DNA of 64,000 nt from Grifola frondosa (lineage: Eukaryota > Basidiomycota > Agaricomycetes > Polyporales > Grifolaceae). How positions within the stretch are numbered: the stretch's first letter is position 1; each line of letters opens with the position of its first letter. The stretch is from positions 1,178,001 through 1,242,000 of the forward strand of contig LUGG01000004.1 in NCBI GenBank assembly GCA_001683735.1, written 5' to 3'. The translations under genes and the position numbers were made by a program. This document shows, piece after piece, positions 60,425-64,000 of this stretch. The notes under the pieces were generated by a model, which was not told the DNA's origin, ran no database searches, and worked only from the letters and a program-made list of their open reading frames with translations.

Positions 60425-62002
60425 ATGACTAGAGTCACACCTGTAGCTCTGATTATCATGTCTAACCGCAGTTTTCGCAAACGCCGTCGTACACAGGAGG
60501 AGCCCGGTGGTGATCCACAACTTGAAGGTGCTGACGATGTAGAGCATACCAAGGATACTGCCGCGCCTCAGGATGGCGAGGATGAAGCTGAGAAGGCTTG
60601 CAAGCAGCAAGATGTATGGGACGCTTTCAGAGAGGAGAATTATGAAGGTAAGATTCGAACACGCTCTGGATTCTTACATTTCCCTGATTGTCTTCGCGAA
60701 GTCCTTGAACAGCTGCCTTTGTCGCTCCACCGATCGTTCACACTCATCTTTGAATTGGACCAACAAGTGCAAGGTATGAGCTAGTTTCGCTGTCCTTTGC
60801 GCCTCTCCTGGAACCCCCTTTATCAGATTACACCTCTCGAATTCTATCCAGTTTGAAACAGTACGTTTCCATGCGCAAGAAATTGGCGGGTCTGGTGGGC
60901 GACACGCAAAGTGTAGAGGCGGCAGAACACCCTGATGTTGGAGACTCTTCACGTGTCTCTGAGATTCGTGACGTTGAAATACCGGTCGTGAATGGTGTTG
61001 ATGGGGGTGCAGGTCCCAGATCTTCTCCTGCGAAGGAGACTCGGCATTCGCCCATGAAGTCTGCTTCTTCATCTGAGCCGGCTGAATCCCCAGATACCAC
61101 TAGGAGACTTCTTGCTCATGTGGCTCAGCTTGAAGAAGAGATCGTGCGGGCATCCAACGAAAAATACAACGTAGCCCAGTTCGCATATGACATCGTAAGT
61201 GAACTTGCGTTGTGCCCGCGTTGTTTCGCAGCTAATTGATTGCGATAGGTCGATAGGTACATCCGAGATTTGGACCGCACTATCAAGGAGCAGGAAGCCT
61301 CTATTTCATTACGCTTACGGCCTGGTACTCATCCAGCAGCCATTATCCTGCCTGAGCTTATACTGCCGAAAAGCGCACGTCCCCGTGTGGAATTCAGCCC
61401 CTCGATGCCAGTCGTCGAGAGCGCTGAAGGACACGTTACACCGGCTGCAGACAGCGGTGAGCCAACATTAGGTATTGTGGCACCCGAGGCTCCCACCGAG
61501 GGCGCTGCTCCAGCGCATCCTCGCAGGAGGAGCAGGAGCAAATGGTCCAGGAAGAAAGCCCCGCCGAAGGGCAAGGATGAGGTGGAGAAGGGCCCGGAGA
61601 AGCCAGAAGTGTCTGGCGCACCGTCTGGTCTGAAGCTGACGGTACCCCCTCTGGCGGCCGTTGCGCTTCAGCCAGGCGATATGCCTGCGAATCCTTTTGA
61701 GCCACGCTATTGCTACTGCGATCAGGTATCTTACGGGGAGGTGCGTGTTGTGTTACTTGATCCTGTATGTATGGTATGCTCAGTCAGATACCATTATGCT
61801 TAGATGATTGCATGCGATAATCCTGGCTGTAAACGGGAATGGGTAAGTGGTTTTGTTTGGCTTGCTAGGATGGACTCTTACTGACCGCCGCTGTCGCTAG
61901 TTCCATTTGGGTTGTGCGGGATTTGCGCAGGCACCAAAGGGCAAATGGTTCTGTCGGGATTGCAGTGAAGCTGTGCTGAGTGGTAGGCGGAAGACACGGT
62001 GA
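60425..62002 (+). CDS. ING-family PHD-finger chromatin protein
   Basis: ING proteins are histone-H3K4me-reading subunits of acetyltransferase or deacetylase complexes. The start is the ATG at 60425, with a second in-frame ATG at 60458 (MSNRSFRKRRRTQ) equally possible. The N-terminal ING helices include VLEQLPLSLHRSFTLIFELD, SRILSSLKQYVSMRKKLAGL and NEKYNVAQFAYDIVDRYIRD. A long Pro/Ala/Lys-rich linker follows. The C-terminal PHD finger reads CYCDQVSYGEMIACDNPGC, then REWFHLGCAGF and WFCRDC, giving the Cys4-His-Cys3 ligands. The stop is at 62000-62002. The introns inside the PHD finger are at about 61740-61803 and 61843-61901. An intron at 60648-60701 is 54 bases, in frame and stop-free. Confidence 0.93.
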
Positions 62003-62190
62003 AACACTTGATGCAGCATGCGCTAGGTCATATTTTCCTGTAGATCGCTCTCTATTCTTCGGTATGGACACGGTCAATCTTCTCAGTCGAATGTTAATTG
62101 CGTGCTAACAGATACCATGTAAATTCATCATATAGTTATAGCGTTAGTATTTGGGAAGCACAGTACGAAGTACAACAAATGGAACAATGA

Positions 62191-63966
62191 CTATGTGCTT
62201 GTGACTTGCATCCCCAACTTGTTCGCTAGGACCTCCATGTAGACCTCTGTTGAATGTTATCTTAAATTGTCGCATCAAAACGCTGTAGGGAACATACCAG
62301 TCTCATGTCGCAGTTTCCAATATTCAGTCAATAGTTCGCTAAGCTCGGCTTGGCTTCTCTTCATATGTTCAGCCATCTGGCGAGTTTTGCAAACAAGGCT
62401 GAATAATGAAAGTTAAAAGACGAGTATAAAAGTGAACGAACCTTCCGCTCGATCTCATCCGCTTCAGCGCGCAACTCCTCCACTTGCTTGTCGTTATCTC
62501 GGCGCTCCACAGCCATTTCCTCGTATTCGCGTTGAAGACGTTCGATTGTCTGCTGGCTCGCTAGCCGTTTGTCTTCCGCGTGTCTCTGCGCACGCTCTGA
62601 CTTCTCCTGAGCGTTGGAAAACTGCTTGTGTACGCGCTAAAGGAAATGAAGAGTCAATAAAAAAGAGAGTCCGAGAGAGAATATTGTAGGCATTTACCTC
62701 GCGCTTCATCATCAGTTCCGTGCGCTCGCCCTTTCTACTATCCAACGCGTCTTTCGAATCTGCGAGACCCTTCTGGGAATTATCAAGAGCGAGCATTTCC
62801 TTCTGAATGACTAGGAGCTGTTCGACACACAAACGAACATCCTGACAGCATCTCGGCTCAATCAATGGTCAAAAGAGAATCAAGATCAAGATCACCTTTT
62901 CTATGTTCTGAAGCGCTTGTATCTTCGCCTGCAAATCTCGTGTCTTCGCTTCATTCATAGTGATAATCTTCTTTTCTTCCGCAGCAGTAGTTCCCATCGT
63001 AACAATACTGCGCTTGATTCGTTCCGGCGATTGAACAACTCGTGAACGTGTGCGGTTGATAGACTCTGTGATATTCGCAGTCTCTTGATTGATCTTCTCC
63101 TAATATGTATGCGACGTGAACTGTGGAATCGATCGAATAAGCAAGATTTAAGAACCTTCTTCGCGACGAAGACAGATTTCTCCCGTTTGAGCTCCTCGAC
63201 ATCTTTGAGGAGTGTCATATGGTTGTCCTTATATAAAATGACTTTCTCCATGAAGGCCGTATTTGCTTGACGAAGAGATTCACACTTTGGTTCATCCTCA
63301 GCCCGCTTGGCCCTGATATAATCAGTGGCAAACCCATGAAATATTTGACAAGACACTCACTTGATGTCCACAACCTTCTGCTCCAGTTCAGCAATTTCAC
63401 GAACGACTTCGCGGCGTTCTTGGATCACGGCAGTCGATTGGTCGCGAAGACGTGTAATAAATGATTCGCACTGCTCTGAGAACTTGACAAAGTTGATGAA
63501 AGCGGAGAATATGGCACGGGTGCGCTCAGCATCGGGGAAGTACAAGTCCTTTGCACTGAAGTCGTGGATCTTGGCGGCATTCGCGAAGCGCTGTCTGATT
63601 TTACCCCGTAGGCTTATTCAAAACCATGTAATTTGAGACAATACTTACAGATGATATAAAAGGAAATTGTACGAGAGTGCTTGCGCATACATATCCTATC
63701 CACATGTCAGTGTATGAACAACCACGAATATTCTCAATCCAGGCTTACCGAGTATCGAGTGTAGCCAAGGCAGCTTCCACAGGCGGCTGTATTATATCCA
63801 AGTTGATGCCGGTAACTTGTTCTAGACAGGCACTGTAGATACTGAGAACAAATTCAGCGGTCGGCCTCGCCACCTGTTCATTGCTGACTGAGAATCCCCA
63901 GCCCGAGAATGCGTCCACCACTTCGACAACTGACATAGAAGGGAACCAAAACTGAGAGCCTGCCAT
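62191..63966 (-). CDS. nuf2: Kinetochore protein NUF2 (Ndc80 complex)
   Basis: NUF2 pairs with NDC80 to attach kinetochores to microtubules. The start is the ATG at 63964-63966 (MAGSQFWFPSMSVVEVVDAF). The N-terminal calponin-like head includes FSGWGFSVSNEQVARPTAEF, then ALSYNFLLYHL, and AKDLYFPDAERTRAIFSAFI with NFVKFSEQC. A long coiled coil follows (ERREVVREIAELEQKVVDIK; CESLRQANTAFMEKVILYKD; SQQTIERLQREYEEMAVERR). The last exon gives EVLANKLGMQVTST with a stop at 62191-62193. Six to seven short introns, all frames consistent. Length of roughly 450 residues is normal. It is convergent with the ING gene, with 188 bases between stops. Confidence 0.93.
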
Positions 63967-64000
63967 GCTTTGCCAGGACGTATGTGAATTCGCGCAGGGT

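Overview
The window looks like nuclear DNA from a mushroom-forming basidiomycete (Agaricomycetes; a polypore-like fungus is possible but unproven). Genes are cut by many short introns of about 45-65 bases with GT-AG borders. Typical basidiomycete families are present: DUF6534 membrane proteins, Candida-rugosa-lipase-type carboxylesterases, fasciclin-domain secreted proteins, arrestin-like proteins, APH-fold kinases and a Tnp2-type CACTA transposon. No tRNA, rRNA, CRISPR or bacterial-style operon was seen.

Layout. 0.2-5 kb: divergent RNA 3'-terminal phosphate cyclase (rtcA, minus) and a HOOK microtubule adaptor (plus). 6.4-8.2 kb: DUF6534 membrane protein. 8.4-10.4 kb: tRNA dimethylallyltransferase (MOD5-like). 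10.8-20.7 kb: three paralogous secreted carboxylesterases, with an arrestin-like pseudogene between the first and second. 20.9-23.3 kb: two-domain fasciclin protein. 23.9-28.4 kb: divergent V-ATPase subunit A and 26S proteasome ATPase Rpt1. 28.4-30.6 kb: poorly resolved hypothetical genes. 31-37.7 kb: two APH-fold kinase paralogues in opposite orientation around a small kinesin. 38.86-45.55 kb: an apparently complete CACTA (EnSpm) transposon with inverted ends and a TGA target-site duplication. 45.6-49.3 kb: no recognisable gene. 49.3-50.2 kb: Zn(II)2Cys6 transcription factor. 52-58 kb: large DYRK-family kinase. 58.6-64 kb: divergent mitochondrial dehydrogenase kinase and ING-type PHD protein, then the kinetochore protein NUF2.

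Most genes are unrelated housekeeping functions lying side by side. Real functional grouping is limited to the esterase cluster, the APH-kinase pair and the transposon with its two convergent genes.

The most striking global pattern is that many otherwise well-conserved genes need a one-base correction, nearly always one missing base in a G or C run, to stay in frame (about 19 places in 9 genes). Other genes (vma1, rpt1, the APH kinases, kinesin, DYRK kinase, ING, NUF2) show none that I could find. This points to homopolymer errors in the assembly, although real decay of some genes (the arrestin-like copy, possibly rtcA) is not excluded. Three introns with GC-AG borders and two pairs of divergent housekeeping promoters are also visible. 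I did not find a convincing new defence, toxin or biosynthetic system.
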